From NCBI RefSeq assembly GCF_900112155.1, contig NZ_FOKQ01000007.1:1-64000 (forward strand): DNA of 64,000 nucleotides. The letters run 5' to 3'. The stretch's first letter is position 1. Each line of letters opens with the position of its first letter. The stretch comes from Hominimerdicola alba. Its GTDB lineage: Bacteria; Bacillota; Clostridia; Oscillospirales; Ruminococcaceae. The notes under the pieces were generated by a model, which had not been told where the DNA came from, did no database searches, and saw nothing but the letters and a program-made list of their open reading frames with translations. Below are positions 63,610 to 64,000 of this stretch, piece after piece. Position numbers and translations under genes: made by a program.

Positions 63610-64000
63610 TCACTTGTTTTTGTATACTATCTTGTCCTTGAGGTCGACCTTATCGTAGCCCCATTTGAAACCGATATATGTCGAGAGTGGGAAAAGCCCC
63701 AGATAGGGGAGTATCAGCAGGAAAACTGCGGGGCTCATATCCTTAATGTAAGCAGAGTGTGCAAAAATATCAATTATGGGGAAAAGGCAGGCATTTGCTA
63801 TCTTGAATGCGGCAAGAAAATCGAATGCACCGCTGAATTTAGATACCGCAAGTATCACCGCAGTCAGCGCAAAGGGAATCATAGCGATAAGTCCTGTTAT
63901 AGTCCCGAAATTTCTGCCGACATTATCGCCGTGGAGAGTATCTGCATTGGCGGCTTTTGAACCCTCTTTCAGCCCAAAGTCCGCAAGTATGCAGACTACG
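63610..64000 (-). CDS. Hypothetical membrane protein, 5' end outside window
   Basis: The frame stays open to the last base, so the gene is cut and the ATG at 63882 is internal. At least 129 residues are visible: a hydrophilic stretch (GLKEGSKAANADTLHGDNVGRN), then three hydrophobic segments around IPFALTAVILAV, KIANACLFPIIDIF and FLLILPYLGLFPLS, and a lysine-rich end. The family is not recognised. It lies 27 bp before sbcD on the same strand and may head that operon. Confidence 0.6.
   Translation of the reverse strand, partial: VVCILADFGLKEGSKAANADTLHGDNVGRNFGTITGLIAMIPFALTAVILAVSKFSGAFDFLAAFKIANACLFPIIDIFAHSAYIKDMSPAVFLLILPYLGLFPLSTYIGFKWGYDKVDLKDKIVYKNK

Overview
The window looks like a chromosome segment of a Gram-positive anaerobe of class Clostridia, most likely Ruminococcus or a close relative. 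Reasons: Firmicutes-type gene order (hprK-murB-rapZ), sporulation genes (spoIVB, spmA, spmB, an AbrB/SpoVT regulator), a TagGH-type wall-polymer exporter, a GH36 alpha-galactosidase, frequent TTG/GTG starts with strong AGGAGG sites, and near-consensus sigma-A promoters with 17-nt spacers. Species assignment is inference. I see no rRNA, tRNA or CRISPR array.

Mobile DNA. Positions 1-3540 are the right part of a decaying mobilizable element: a relaxase cut by the window edge, tnpW, and a large serine recombinase broken by an in-frame TAG. About 11690-17995 is, by my reading, a complete 6.3-kb integrative mobilizable element. It has near-perfect terminal inverted repeats (ACTAGCG-N-TAAAG) and cargo of a SUKH-3 immunity-like gene and a DUF434 gene. 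It also carries a MobQ/MobL relaxase, an oriT with the sequence TAAGTGCGCCCT, an accessory coiled-coil protein, tnpW and an intact recombinase. The two recombinases are about 95% identical over the first 256 residues, but the relaxases belong to different families. Both elements end at the same point inside a dispersed composite intergenic repeat, and the left flank of the second element carries the missing left part of that repeat. This suggests the repeat is the integration target.

Dispersed repeat. About 270-nt hairpin-rich units occur near 3547, 17997 (shortened), 26590, 49632 and 50100, the last two head-to-head. Hairpin-only pieces at 5197 and 53935 serve as terminators. The hairpin arms vary between copies with compensating changes on both sides.

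Housekeeping regions. 3907-11664: an HPP-like membrane protein, an ABC-F ATPase with one degenerate ATP site, an acetyltransferase, an operon with DUF2461 and an EFR1-type ferredoxin, and a HAD phosphatase. 18502-20331: a pyruvyltransferase-glycerophosphodiesterase fusion. 20498-26372: valS and ileS. 27015-29152: a membrane protein and spoIVB. 29210-38336: a ten-gene same-strand block running from murD through acetyltransferases, a PLP enzyme, a kinase-like protein, hprK and murB to rapZ. 38536-49611: EamA transporter, diguanylate cyclase, coaBC, alpha-galactosidase, cca, VanZ-like protein, c-di-GMP phosphodiesterase and acetyltransferase. 50363-51953: TagH/TagG exporter. 52248-53861: leader ORF, rtcB and a coupled 55-residue protein. 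54132-57959: membrane protein, ATP-grasp protein and nagA. 58059-59685: AbrB-like regulator, spmA and spmB. 59678-63582: sbcC and sbcD, followed by a membrane protein cut by the window end.

The most noteworthy signal is the combination of a dispersed, covarying hairpin repeat and a recombinase family that appears to insert into it.
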